Translations under genes and position numbers: made by a program
Notes under the pieces: model-generated
What the model was told of the DNA's origin: nothing
Database searches by the model: none
What the model saw: the letters and a program-made list of their open reading frames with translations, nothing else
NCBI RefSeq assembly: GCF_900110465.1
Contig: NZ_FODV01000003.1
Span: forward strand, 62,001 to 126,000
Direction of reading: 5' to 3'
DNA: 64,000 nt
Source of the DNA: Halogranum amylolyticum
Lineage (GTDB): Archaea; Halobacteriota; Halobacteria; Halobacteriales; Haloferacaceae
Shown here: piece after piece, positions 36,352 to 44,933 of the stretch
Layout of the letters: the number at the start of each line of letters is the position of its first letter
Position numbering within the stretch: the stretch's first letter is position 1

Positions 36352-36585
36352 ATGAGCAGCGAACCCGACGACACAGAGACAGGGGTGCTGACGAAAGCCT
36401 ACCGAACCGTCACTCCGGGCTACCGGAGTCGCCCGGACACCGAGATGAACGTCATCGGACTGACGTACTTCCTCGTCCTCCTCGTCCTTCTCGTGCCACT
36501 GCTGCCCTTTATTATCGTGGTGTGGCTCATCAGCAAGTTCCTCGACTTCGTCGCTGGACAGACCGGGAGCGGCGAAGAGGAATAG
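36352..36585 (+). CDS. Small single-segment membrane protein (DUF7535-like)
   Basis: The 77-residue protein has a charged cytoplasmic start, the sequence TVTPGYRSRPDTEMN, then one long hydrophobic stretch (about 41-70, LTYFLVLLVLLVPLLPFIIV) and an acidic tail. It matches a haloarchaeal family I recall as DUF7535. The function is unknown. An in-frame AT box (acttaaccg) lies about 30 bases before the ATG. Confidence 0.82.
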   Translation: MSSEPDDTETGVLTKAYRTVTPGYRSRPDTEMNVIGLTYFLVLLVLLVPLLPFIIVVWLISKFLDFVAGQTGSGEEE

Positions 36586-36617
36586 CGAGAGAGAAAGGTA
36601 GCGTCCGCGAGGCGGCC

Positions 36618-37610
36618 TCACTCGGCGAGGCCGAGCAGGTCGAACTCGTAGCCGTTGTCGTTCTCGTCGGCGTGTTCGTAGGCGACGTGGGCGGCGGCGA
36701 CGTCCTGAATCGCGAGGCCGGTCGAGTCGAAGACGGAGACGCCGTCGTCGGCCGTACGCCCCTCTTTCGCCCCGATGACGATCTCGCCGATAGCGCCGTA
36801 GATGTCCGAGTCCGAGAGCACGCCCTCGTGGTACGGGACGTTGATCTCGCCGGAGTGTGTCGTCTGGTCGAAGTCGTCGATGACGAGTTTCGCATCGAGG
36901 AGGACCTCGTCGGCGAGTTCGTGTTTCCCCTCGGCGTCGGCACCCATCGCGTTGATGTGGGTGTGCTCCCCGACCGCATCCCGGGGAACGATGGGCTCTT
37001 CGACGGGCGTCACTGTCGAGAGCACGTCACAGCCGGCGGCCTCCTCGATAGAGCCGGCGCGGACGTCGAACTCGCCTTCGAAGGTGTCGATGAAGTCGGC
37101 GACGCGTTCCTCCGAGAGGTCCGAGACGACGACCTCTTCGATGGGACGGATCTCGGAGATAGCGCGCAGTTGCGTGTACGACTGGACGCCGGCGCCGATG
37201 ACGCCCATACTGGAGGCGTCGGCGACGGCGAGGTGGTCGGTGGCGACGGCGGCGGCCGCGCCCGTCCGGAGCATCGTCAGCTCCGTCCCGTCCATCAGCG
37301 CCAGCGGGAACGCGTTCTCGGGGTCCGAGTAGATCATCGTCCCCATCACGGTCGGGAGGTCGAACTTCTCGCCGTTGTCGGGGTGGACGTTGACCCACTT
37401 GATGCCGGCGGCGTCCCAGTCGCCCGCGTCGAGGTAGGCGGGCATCGACCGGAAGTCACCGTTGTACTGCGGCAGGTCGATGTAGGACTTCGGCGGCATC
37501 TGGGCGTCACCCGTCTCGTAGGCGGCGAAGGCGTCTTCGACGGCCGGGATGAGTTCGCTCATCCGGCAGTTGGCGTGGACGTCGTCGCTGTTGAGGAGCA
37601 GCGTCTGCAT
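36618..37610 (-). CDS. Ornithine cyclodeaminase / alanine dehydrogenase family enzyme
   Basis: The 330-residue NAD(P)-dependent protein of the mu-crystallin family has a Rossmann motif in MGVIGAGVQSYTQLRA, the substrate-side AAGIKWVNVHPDN and the late INAMGADAEGKHELAD. In archaea, members act as alanine dehydrogenase, as in Archaeoglobus, or on other amino or imino acids; sequence alone does not decide. It is convergent with the DUF7535-like gene. Confidence 0.9.
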   Translation of the reverse strand: MQTLLLNSDDVHANCRMSELIPAVEDAFAAYETGDAQMPPKSYIDLPQYNGDFRSMPAYLDAGDWDAAGIKWVNVHPDNGEKFDLPTVMGTMIYSDPENAFPLALMDGTELTMLRTGAAAAVATDHLAVADASSMGVIGAGVQSYTQLRAISEIRPIEEVVVSDLSEERVADFIDTFEGEFDVRAGSIEEAAGCDVLSTVTPVEEPIVPRDAVGEHTHINAMGADAEGKHELADEVLLDAKLVIDDFDQTTHSGEINVPYHEGVLSDSDIYGAIGEIVIGAKEGRTADDGVSVFDSTGLAIQDVAAAHVAYEHADENDNGYEFDLLGLAE

Positions 37611-37974
37611 GCGGGCAAATATTGCAGGGTCGTATTTAGTTCATGCTAAACGCCGAGCGGACGTGTCTCTCCGGTCACCACTAACGGATAGTTACCTGTC
37701 AGAACAGAGCGTGTGGCCACGGAAACGGCGAACAAACGACTGTTCTTGCGCGTCGAGGGGTTCCCACCCTGCGGCGACGGCGAGTAGTCCGTCGACTCGA
37801 CGTTCTTTCGCGAGACGGCGTGTCGAGTGCAGCGGCTACGCAGTCAGAAATAGAGAAGGATCGTTCGTCGAGCGGTGCAGCGGTTCGGGTGAGGCGAGTG
37901 CCGCTAACCGAGCGTCACATCGCGTTGGCTGAGGAAACCTCAGCCGCACACGGGAAAGAGGCGTTCGCCGCTTT
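37611..37974. other. 364-base gene-free stretch
   Basis: It lies between the start of the dehydrogenase gene and the end of the thermosome gene. It holds the AT-rich promoter of the former (atttagttcatgctaaa, about 37635-37651) and a strong hairpin near the thermosome end. No gene is seen. Confidence 0.6.
37927..37945. terminator. Hairpin downstream of the thermosome gene
   Basis: The perfect hairpin ggctgagg-aaa-cctcagcc lies about 30 bases past the thermosome stop codon on the transcribed side. It could stabilise the 3' end; archaea mostly terminate at U-runs, so the terminator role is tentative. Confidence 0.45.
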
Positions 37975-39639
37975 TCACATCGCGCCGCCCATACCGCCCA
38001 TACCGCCCATGCCACCCATGCCGCCGGGTGCGCCGCCCTCGTCGTCATCGCCCTTGGTGGAGAGGTCACCAGCGGCGATGATGTCGTCGATTTTGAGGAC
38101 AAGGTTCGCGGCCTCGGTGGCCGAGGAGATGGCCTGCTCTTTCGAGTGGGCCGGTTCGACGACACCTGCGTCGAAGGTGTCGACGACCTCGCCGGTGAAG
38201 ACGTTCAGGCCGGCGCGGACGTTGCCTTCCTCGTGGGCCGCACGCAGGTCGACCAGCGTGTCGATGGAGTCGAGGCCGGCGTTCTCCGCGAGGACGCGCG
38301 GGACGAGTTCGAGCGCGTCGGCGAACGCCTCGACGGCGAGCTGCTCGCGACCGGAGACGGAGTCAGCGTAGTCGCGGAGTCGCGAGGCGAGTTCGACCTC
38401 GATGGCACCGCCGCCGGCGACGACGCGACCGTCGGAGACGGTCGTGGAGACGACGTCCAGGGCGTCCTGGATGCCGCGCTCGAGTTCGTCGACGACGTGG
38501 TCGGTGGAGCCACGCAGGAGGATGGTAACGCCGTGGGCGTCGTCGCCCTCGACGTAGAACAGCTCGTCCTCGTCGTCACGGCTGACCGAGCCGTGGCCGA
38601 GGTCGGCCTCCTCGAGACTGTCGAGGTCCGAGACGATGGAGCCGCCGACAACGTTCTTGAGGAACTTGATATCGGACTTCTTCACGCGGCGGACGGCGAG
38701 GATACCCTCCTTCGCGAGGTAGTGCTGTGCGAGGTCGTCGATACCTTTCTGACAGAAGACGACGTCGGCACCGGAGTCGACGATCTGCTGGACCTTCTGC
38801 TTCAGCTGCTTCTCCTCCTGGTCGAGGAACTGCTGGAGCTGGTCCGGGCTGTCGATGGAGACGTTCGTATCCGCGGAGGCCTCCTCGACCTCGATCGCCT
38901 CGTTGAGCAGGAGGACGTTGGCGTCCTCTGCCTCGGAGGGCATGTTGTCGTGGACCGGGTCCTTGTCGATGACTGCACCCGTCAGCAGCTCGGACTCGGA
39001 GGCCGAGCGGCCGGTTTGGGTCTCGAGTTTGACGTTCTCGAGGTCGACGACGTGCGAGCCGTCGTTCGCCTCGACGGTGACCTGTCGGACGGCGTCGACG
39101 ACGAGCTGGGCGAGCACGTCCTTGTTGAGTTCGGTGCCCTTGCCCGTCATCGAGGTCTCGGCGACCTTCTTCAACAGGTCCTCGTCGTCGGGGTCGACGG
39201 ACTCGGCGACGTTGCCGATCTCCTCGCGTGCCTTCTCGCTGGCGAGGTGGAAGCCCTTGATGACCGCCGTCGGGTGGATGTCCTGCTCGAGGAGGTCCTC
39301 GGCGTTCTTGAGGAGTTCGCCGGCGATTGCGACGGCGGTCGTCGTCCCGTCGCCTGCCTCGTCCTCCTGCGTCTCGGCGACCTCGATGATCATCTCGGCC
39401 GTCGGGTTGTCGATGTCCATCTCCTTGAGGATGGTGACGCCGTCGTTCGTGATGGTGACGTCGCCCATCGAGTCGACGAGCATCTTGTCCATCCCTTTCG
39501 GGCCGAGTGTGGAACGTACTGCCTCGGCGACCGCACGGGCAGCACGAATGTTGTACTCCTGCGCGTCACGGTCCTTGACGCGCTGGGAATCCTCTCCGAG
39601 AATGATCATCGGCTGACCCTGTTGCATTCGCTGACTCAT
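37975..39639 (-). CDS. Thermosome subunit (group II chaperonin)
   Basis: The 554-residue subunit of the archaeal ATP-driven folding chamber is related to eukaryotic CCT. Nucleotide-binding motifs are LGPKGMDKM at 45-53 and GDGTTT at 97-102; the apical and intermediate domains follow with VVAGGGAIEVELA. The C-terminus is a Gly/Met repeat (GGMGGMGGMGGMGGAM) typical of haloarchaeal thermosomes, pointing into the cavity. A strong TATA box precedes it. Confidence 0.97.
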   Translation of the reverse strand: MSQRMQQGQPMIILGEDSQRVKDRDAQEYNIRAARAVAEAVRSTLGPKGMDKMLVDSMGDVTITNDGVTILKEMDIDNPTAEMIIEVAETQEDEAGDGTTTAVAIAGELLKNAEDLLEQDIHPTAVIKGFHLASEKAREEIGNVAESVDPDDEDLLKKVAETSMTGKGTELNKDVLAQLVVDAVRQVTVEANDGSHVVDLENVKLETQTGRSASESELLTGAVIDKDPVHDNMPSEAEDANVLLLNEAIEVEEASADTNVSIDSPDQLQQFLDQEEKQLKQKVQQIVDSGADVVFCQKGIDDLAQHYLAKEGILAVRRVKKSDIKFLKNVVGGSIVSDLDSLEEADLGHGSVSRDDEDELFYVEGDDAHGVTILLRGSTDHVVDELERGIQDALDVVSTTVSDGRVVAGGGAIEVELASRLRDYADSVSGREQLAVEAFADALELVPRVLAENAGLDSIDTLVDLRAAHEEGNVRAGLNVFTGEVVDTFDAGVVEPAHSKEQAISSATEAANLVLKIDDIIAAGDLSTKGDDDEGGAPGGMGGMGGMGGMGGAM

Positions 39640-39666
39640 GGTTCATCGCCTGATTGTTTGTGATTC

Positions 39667-39673
39667 TATATAA
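39667..39673 (-). promoter_or_regulatory. TATA box of the thermosome gene
   Basis: The sequence ttatata (on the minus strand) is about 28-30 bases before the ATG at 39639, a strong match for a highly expressed heat-inducible promoter. The rest of 39640-39929 holds no gene I can support. Confidence 0.7.
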
Positions 39674-39929
39674 GGGCTTCGGTTCGGTTCGAGAGTGTGT
39701 CGCCTGTCGTCAGTCGTCTGTGTTCGACAAACCACCAGACTGCTCGACGCTCGTCCGGTCGTCGTGTGGTTCGTTACCACGCTCCCGGCCGACGGTCGAT
39801 CCGCGATATCGGGTCGGTTTAAATAGCAATCGAGCGACCCCGAGAGCGGCGTCGGCGCACCGAGCGAGGACGCGTCGCTCGTCGGCGTCGGAGCAGCAGA
39901 GAAACGGCGAGCGGCGGCTGGGAGGAGGG

Positions 39930-40076
39930 TTATCGTGTTCGGTCGAGTTCGACCGCGTTGTCCGCGCGGATCCACGCGAACTCGTCTCTCGTGTCGTAGA
40001 TCTCGACGAAGCCGTCGTCTGAGACGAGTGCTTCGTACCGCCCACGGGGTTCGGCGTCGTAAGTTTCGTCCACCAT
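39930..40076 (-). CDS. 48-residue microprotein (DUF7331-like)
   Basis: The product is MVDETYDAEPRGRY followed by EALVSDDGFVEIYDTRDEFAWIR, a beta-rich pattern seen in short haloarchaeal proteins I recall as DUF7331. A GTG at 40145 would extend it and overlap the stop of the upstream gene (GTGA), so translational coupling is an alternative. The function is unknown. Confidence 0.72.
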   Translation of the reverse strand: MVDETYDAEPRGRYEALVSDDGFVEIYDTRDEFAWIRADNAVELDRTR

Positions 40077-40141
40077 GTGGCCTACGTGGAGGAGAGGGCG
40101 TCGGGGAGATACCCGTTTCGAATCCGGCGATTCGGTGTCGC

Positions 40142-40534
40142 TCACTCGTCGACGCGCTCTTTCCAGTGGATCGTCACCGTCCCGACGGCGAACGCGTCGT
40201 CTGTGGTGGAGTCACGACAGAACTGGATGGTGTTCGTCCCCTCGTGGAGCGACGCACCGGAGAGCGTGTCGACCCAGTACTGCCAACCCTCGTTCGGCGG
40301 GATGTCGAACCCGCCGAGCGACTCGCCGTTGACGAGGATCTCGTGACCGTACTCGGTGACGTCGAACGCCTGCAGGCCGACGTAGGCGTCGATAGGGTCG
40401 TCGGTGGTGACGGTGAACTCGAACTCCTCGGTCGTGTCGCCGGCAGTCGTCGCCCAGTCGAGGTCGAGACCGCCGTCGTCGGGCGCGAGCTGTGCGCCGA
40501 TGTAGACGGTGGCGTAGTTCGCACGGGTGTGCAC
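40142..40534 (-). CDS. Beta-rich protein of unknown function (DUF7383-like)
   Basis: The 130-residue protein starts MHTRANYATVYIGAQLAP and is almost all beta strands with hydrophobic alternation (FEFTVTTDDPIDAYVGLQAFDV, GWQYWVDTLSGAS). It looks like a jelly-roll or carbohydrate-binding-like domain, similar to a haloarchaeal family I recall as DUF7383. There is no signal peptide, so it is probably cytoplasmic. It is followed by the DUF7331-like gene, possibly co-transcribed. Confidence 0.75.
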   Translation of the reverse strand: MHTRANYATVYIGAQLAPDDGGLDLDWATTAGDTTEEFEFTVTTDDPIDAYVGLQAFDVTEYGHEILVNGESLGGFDIPPNEGWQYWVDTLSGASLHEGTNTIQFCRDSTTDDAFAVGTVTIHWKERVDE

Positions 40535-40612
40535 GCTCGCGGCTACTCGGTGGGGTGATAAAAACGCGACGCCCGAGGCGTCGAGACACAGACGGCTCGT
40601 AGGGCCACGACG

Positions 40613-40795
40613 TCAGTCGGTCAGCTCCTCCATTTCCGCGGGGTTCGCGAGGAACTCCGAGTCGACCTCCTCTTCGGCCGCCTGCGGCGGTTCCTCTTGC
40701 CCCTCTGCCCGGAGTTCACGTCGAGTGAGTTCGGCTTCGAGTTGCGCTTCCTTGTTGAGCCCCTTCTTCTCTCGACCACTCTTCGTGTCAGGCAT
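40613..40795 (-). CDS. Small charged protein, 60 residues
   Basis: The protein begins MPDTKSGREKKGLNKEAQLE, with a basic start, a helix (AELTRRELRAEGQE) and an acidic C-terminal half. Similar short proteins occur across Halobacteria; none has a known role. The ATG at 40795 is preferred to the one at 40801. Confidence 0.72.
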   Translation of the reverse strand: MPDTKSGREKKGLNKEAQLEAELTRRELRAEGQEEPPQAAEEEVDSEFLANPAEMEELTD

Positions 40796-40929
40796 TGTCA
40801 TGCAAGGAAAAGCCGTGGAGCTTGATGAATGTTTTTATAATGTATCTGATATTTTCGCACGGCGGAGTGAAGACCTGTGTTTCACTGTGGCCTCTCCCCG
40901 AGAACGAACGAGAACGGACCCCTAAGTGA

Positions 40930-41366
40930 CTACTCTCGCCACGTATCACGGACTGCGGCTAAGTGTTCCTCCCACAGTCGTTGTCTGCGTTCGCTCGTCC
41001 GCGGAACGTCGTCCGTGAGCGTCGTCGCTTTTCGACCATCAGGAAGTACTTGTCCCCCACTGTGGGTTCACCAGACCCCCGCTGAACGACCACGGCAGGA
41101 AGTGGTGGATTCCCGATCTCGTCTTCGTGGAGTCCGAGGATACCGAGGACCCACGATTGCCGGGCCGTGAAAACTCCGACCTCGTCGGCGACATCCATGT
41201 ACGTAGTGAACCTTGAATCGTCCCGTGCTACCGAGACGAGATACGGTTTGAGTGCTTCGAGTTTGTCGATGAGCGTGTCGAACGTGGCATAGTTGTTCGA
41301 AATCCGTCCTTCTGTTTCCGTGATTCGTTCGATTACTTCCCGGTCGATGTAGGATTGGTTCCTCAT
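40930..41366 (-). pseudogene. Frameshifted small gene of unknown function
   Basis: A frame starts at 41366 (MRNQSYIDREVIERITETEG) and runs to a stop at 40959 after an Arg-rich, unlikely ending. Shifting frame at the five-C run 41054-41058 (five Gs on the coding strand) instead gives PDGRKATTLTDD, then SERRQRLWEEHLAAVRDTWR and a stop at 40930-40932, which looks like a normal haloarchaeal C-terminus. One missing G, by mutation or sequencing error, explains it. The intact form would be about 145 residues. The function is unknown, and the base composition is more AT-rich than its neighbours. Confidence 0.7.
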
Positions 41367-41477
41367 AGCAGTCAGCAACAGATATACTCATCTAAGTGTT
41401 GCTATGAAAACACGATCTAGACTGAAGACAGAACACAACGGGAGTTTATCGGTCACGTTCGGAGAAAGGTCACGGGT

Positions 41478-41491
41478 CAGGGATTTGAACC
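41478..41491 (-). repeat. Partial copy of the tRNA-Ser T-arm
   Basis: The 14-base sequence cagggatttgaacc recurs at 41613-41626 inside the tRNA-Ser T-arm, 135 bases apart. The rest of a tRNA is missing here. Such split tRNA ends are typical traces of integration by a tyrosine recombinase. The gene-free interval 41367-41604 otherwise shows nothing. Confidence 0.6.
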
Positions 41492-41604
41492 ACGGTCGCT
41501 CCTTTCAGTCGCTCCCTCATTCAACTCCCTGCGTAGTCGAGCACCCAAAACAGTGCATCACAGCGCGATGAAACGCGCTGCTCGTCACGTAGTTTCCCGA
41601 GAAA

Positions 41605-41685
41605 CGCCAGGACAGGGATTTGAACCCTGGATCCCAGAGGGAACACGCTTTCCAGGCGTGCGCTTTACCACTCAGCCATCCTGGC
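41605..41685 (-). tRNA. tRNA-Ser (anticodon GGA)
   Basis: The minus strand folds as a class II tRNA. The acceptor GCCAGGA pairs with TCCTGGC followed by a discriminator G. The D-arm is GCTGAGTGGTAAAGC. The anticodon stem CACGC/GCGTG holds the loop CTGGAAA (anticodon GGA). A long variable arm (TCCC/GGGA) and the T-arm CAGGG-TTCAAAT-CCCTG follow. CCA is not encoded. The gene is flanked by a partial copy of its own T-arm. Confidence 0.95.
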
Positions 41686-41714
41686 TCGTATCCCAACGTA
41701 CCGCGGTGGGAAGT

Positions 41715-41921
41715 TTAAGTCCTTCCCTTCTGCGCCACGCGATATTCGGTGACGTAGGCCACTCCGACGACGACGACGCCGAGGACGACGGCGACGACGA
41801 GACGTCTCGGGAACGACAGCGGCAGCCGACCGCCGACGAGGACGTACCCCTGCGTGAGCGCGAGGAAGGCGAACGCTCCCACTGCACCCCACAGGACGCT
41901 CGACTTGACGCGTGGCCGCAC
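41715..41921 (-). CDS. Small two-segment membrane protein
   Basis: The 68-residue protein starts at GTG and has two hydrophobic helices (about 10-28 and 40-58) and a basic tail. It begins 6 bases after the RidA stop and so is likely in the same operon. The function is unknown. Confidence 0.7.
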   Translation of the reverse strand: MRPRVKSSVLWGAVGAFAFLALTQGYVLVGGRLPLSFPRRLVVAVVLGVVVVGVAYVTEYRVAQKGRT

Positions 41922-41927
41922 GTTCGG

Positions 41928-42308
41928 CTACTCCAGCGAGGCGATGGCTTCGATCTCGACGCCGACGCCCTTCGGGAGGTTCGCCACCTCGAAGGCGCTG
42001 CGGGCCGGCGGCTCGTCGTCGAAGTACGTCTCGTACGTCTCGTTCATCGCCTCGAACTCGTCGATGTCGTCGAGCAGCACCGTCACCTTCAGCACGTCCC
42101 CTGCGTCGGCCCCTTCCTCGGCGAGGATGGCCATCACGTTGTCCAGCGACTGCTCGGTCTGCGTGGCGATGTCGGCGTCGTCGAGGAGGTCGCCGTCGGG
42201 CGTGAGCGGGATCTGACCCGCGGTGAACAGGAGGTCGCCGTCGGTCGCCGCCTGACTGTACGCGCCCACCGCCGCGGGGGCGTCGTCGGTGCTGATGATT
42301 CGCTTCAT
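41928..42308 (-). CDS. ridA: RidA family deaminase
   Basis: The 126-residue trimeric protein hydrolyses reactive imines and enamines made by PLP enzymes such as threonine dehydratase, which lies about 1.2 kb away. It shows AVGAYSQA at the start, FTAGQIPLTPDG, and the late EVANLPKGVGVEIEAIA. In the family the catalytic Arg lies in the segment here reading PPARSAFEVANLP. The ATG at 42308 is the usual start. Confidence 0.94.
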   Translation of the reverse strand: MKRIISTDDAPAAVGAYSQAATDGDLLFTAGQIPLTPDGDLLDDADIATQTEQSLDNVMAILAEEGADAGDVLKVTVLLDDIDEFEAMNETYETYFDDEPPARSAFEVANLPKGVGVEIEAIASLE

Positions 42309-42455
42309 ATCCGAGGCGTCGACCGGACGGGCCTTAAAACGTCGAGTCACGTCGGCCTAGATTGATACAGGCGCCGATCGATCCTCGTGTTAGCATGTCA
42401 ACGCAGTCCAACGTCGACGCACCGGTCCCCGACGACGACGATCAGGCGACTCCCC

Positions 42456-43475
42456 ATGAGTGACCGAGATCCGGCGAACGGTACCGAGGCCGACAACGAG
42501 GACGGACGGAACGTCGCGATCGCCTGTCAAGGTGGCGGCAGCCACACCGCGTTCACGGCGGGCGTCCTCCGTGGGCTCTTCGACGACTGGGACGACGCGG
42601 ACCGACTCGTCGGAGTCAGTGGAACCTCCGGCGGCGCGTTCTGCGCGCTCGTCGCGTGGTACAACTTCGTCACCGACGGACCCGAGGCGGCCCGCGAGGC
42701 GCTGGGGGAGTTCTGGACCGATCTCTCCGCGCGGTCGCCGGTCGACGCCGCGACCAACGAGTGGCTGGTCTGGGGGGCGCGCGTCCGGAGCAGCGGCGTC
42801 GCCCTTCCCACGTTCAGCCCCTACGACGTCCCCGGAACGGCTCTGGGAAAACACCGACTCCGGCAGGTGGTCGAACGACACGTCGACTTCGACGAGTTGG
42901 GTTCGCTGTGTACCCGCGACGCCCCGAAACTGATCGTTGGGACGGTGGACATCAACGGCGGCGAGTTCGAGACGTTCATCGACGAGGCGGTGACTGTCGA
43001 CGCCGTACTCGCTTCCGCAGCCGTCCCGACGCTCTTCGAGGCGGTCGAGATACACGGCCACTACCACTGGGACGGAGTGTTCTCGCAGAACCCCCCCGTC
43101 AAAGACTTTCTCCAGGGGCCCGTAGAGCAGAAGCCCGACGAGATCTGGATCGTCCAGATCAACCCACAGCGACGCGAGGGCGAACCGCGGTCGCTCGAGG
43201 AGATCGCCGACCGACGCAGCGAGTTGGCGGGGAACCTCTCGCTCAACCAGGAGATCGGGTTCATCAACCAGGTCAACGAGTGGCTCGAGGCGGGCCACCT
43301 CCCGAAGGACGTCTACCGATCCGTCACCGTGCGTCGGCTCGAACTGGACAAGGACCTCCACTACTCGACACAGCTCGACCGAAGTCCCGCGTTCGTCCGA
43401 GAGTTGATGAGCTACGGCGAGTCGCGGGCGGATGCGCTCTTCGAGGAACAGAACGTCGACCGGACGGGGACGTAG
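42456..43475 (+). CDS. Patatin-like phospholipase
   Basis: The 339-residue serine lipase uses a Ser-Asp dyad. The oxyanion loop is CQGGGSHTAF, the nucleophile elbow is GTSGGAF and the catalytic Asp is in HWDGVFSQNPP. There is no signal peptide. The C-terminal part (EIGFINQVNEWL) is helical. Bacterial and archaeal members release fatty acids from lipids, but archaeal lipids are ethers, so the substrate here is unclear. Confidence 0.9.
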   Translation: MSDRDPANGTEADNEDGRNVAIACQGGGSHTAFTAGVLRGLFDDWDDADRLVGVSGTSGGAFCALVAWYNFVTDGPEAAREALGEFWTDLSARSPVDAATNEWLVWGARVRSSGVALPTFSPYDVPGTALGKHRLRQVVERHVDFDELGSLCTRDAPKLIVGTVDINGGEFETFIDEAVTVDAVLASAAVPTLFEAVEIHGHYHWDGVFSQNPPVKDFLQGPVEQKPDEIWIVQINPQRREGEPRSLEEIADRRSELAGNLSLNQEIGFINQVNEWLEAGHLPKDVYRSVTVRRLELDKDLHYSTQLDRSPAFVRELMSYGESRADALFEEQNVDRTGT

Positions 43476-43481
43476 CCCACC

Positions 43482-44693
43482 TCAGACCAGCACGTCGACC
43501 TCGTAGCCGTGCTCACGGAGCCCGTCGAGCAGCTCCTCAACGTGGTCCTCTCCGCGGGTCTCGAGGTCCAACTCGACCTCGGCGGCGTTCATCGCGATGT
43601 TTCGGGAGGTCCGGTCGTGGCGGATGGCGTAGATGTTCGCCTGGTGGTCGGCGATGACCTCGATGAGTCGCTCCAGTGCACCCGGACGGTCCTTGAGGAC
43701 GGTCTGGACCTTCAGATACCGGCCGGTCTCGACGAGTCCGCGCATGATGACCGTCGTCAGCACGTTCATGTCGATGTTGCCGCCGCACAGCGCGGGGACG
43801 ATCACCTCGTCGTCCTCGTAGTCGAACTTGTCGAACAACAGCGCCGCGAGCGGGACTGCACCCGCCCCCTCGACCAGCGTCTTGCTGCGTTCGAGCAGGT
43901 AGGTGAGCGCCACCGCGATCTCCTCGTCGGAGACGGTGACCACCTCGTCGACGCGCTCTTGGATGACCTCGAACGGTCTCGTTCCGACGTGGCGGGTGGC
44001 GATACCGTCGGCGATGGTGTCGACCGAGTCCAGCGCCTGAATCTCGCCCTTCTGCAGTGAGTCGGCGACGCTGGAGGCTCCTTCGGCCTGGACGCCGACG
44101 ACGCGAGCGTCGGGAATCTGCTCTTTGACCGCCGTCGCGATGCCGGAGATGAGGCCGCCACCGCCGATGGGGACGACCACCGTGTCGAGATCGGGACAGT
44201 CCTCGACGATCTCGAGTCCGATGGTCCCCTGACCGGCCATGACGGAGTCGTCGTCGAAGGCGTGGACGTAGACGCGGTCCTCCTCCATCTCGATCTCATG
44301 AGCCTTGTCCTGCGCCTCGTTGTAGTCCGCACCCGACAGGACGACGCGTCCCCCGTAGCGTTCGGTGGCTTTCACCTTCGTGATCGGTGCGTGTTCGGGC
44401 ATGACGATAGTCGAATCGACGCCCGCACGCGTCGCCGCGAGCGCGACACCCTGTGCGTGGTTGCCGGCGCTGGCGGTGACGACACCCGCCTCCTTCTCCT
44501 CCTCGGTGAGCGTCGCGATCCGGTTCATCGCACCGCGGATCTTGAACGACCCCGTCCGCTGGAAGTTCTCCAGTTTCAGGTGGACCTCCGCGCCGGTCAT
44601 GTCGGTGAACGTGTGTGAGTACTCGAGCGGTGTGTGTCGCGCGACTTCGCTGACGCGCTCGCGCGCGTCGAGAACGTCGGAGAGCGAGAGCAT
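43482..44693 (-). CDS. ilvA: Threonine ammonia-lyase (threonine dehydratase)
   Basis: This PLP enzyme turns threonine into 2-oxobutanoate, the entry to isoleucine synthesis. The 403-residue protein has the Schiff-base Lys at residue 51 in TGSFKIRGA, the Gly-rich phosphate loop VVPIGGGGLISGIA, and a C-terminal ACT domain (about 330-403) for control by isoleucine or valine. It is convergent with the patatin-like gene, 6 bases apart. Confidence 0.95.
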   Translation of the reverse strand: MLSLSDVLDARERVSEVARHTPLEYSHTFTDMTGAEVHLKLENFQRTGSFKIRGAMNRIATLTEEEKEAGVVTASAGNHAQGVALAATRAGVDSTIVMPEHAPITKVKATERYGGRVVLSGADYNEAQDKAHEIEMEEDRVYVHAFDDDSVMAGQGTIGLEIVEDCPDLDTVVVPIGGGGLISGIATAVKEQIPDARVVGVQAEGASSVADSLQKGEIQALDSVDTIADGIATRHVGTRPFEVIQERVDEVVTVSDEEIAVALTYLLERSKTLVEGAGAVPLAALLFDKFDYEDDEVIVPALCGGNIDMNVLTTVIMRGLVETGRYLKVQTVLKDRPGALERLIEVIADHQANIYAIRHDRTSRNIAMNAAEVELDLETRGEDHVEELLDGLREHGYEVDVLV

Positions 44694-44799
44694 ACGTACG
44701 GCTACTCTACCGTAGTTGTTAATTGTTTATTAGCGGTGGCGAGCGGCCGAGTCCGCACGACGCCGTCGCTCGGCGGGTTGTCTCGGAAGGGGGAATTAG

Positions 44800-44816
44800 G
44801 TGCGCGTGACGCGCAC
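44800..44816. repeat. 8-base inverted repeat before ilvA
   Basis: The sequence gtgcgcgt-g-acgcgcac is a perfect palindrome with a one-base centre. It lies between ilvA and the cyclotransferase-like gene, about 107 bases upstream of the ilvA start, and may be an operator or 3' hairpin. The rest of 44694-44933 holds an AT-rich promoter for ilvA and no gene. Confidence 0.6.
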
Positions 44817-44933
44817 TCTAACTATCACCCCGAAAGTACATAAACGTCCGCCACCCGGAGTGAAAGTAAAACCGCAAGACTGCGGTGAGATGAGTCGACT
44901 GTCAGACGTCCGTCGTCCCCTCGTCCGCCGGCG

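Noticed and set aside
41470..41560. A second tRNA gene left of tRNA-Ser
   Set aside because: Only the T-arm sequence is present; no acceptor, D or anticodon stem can be formed.
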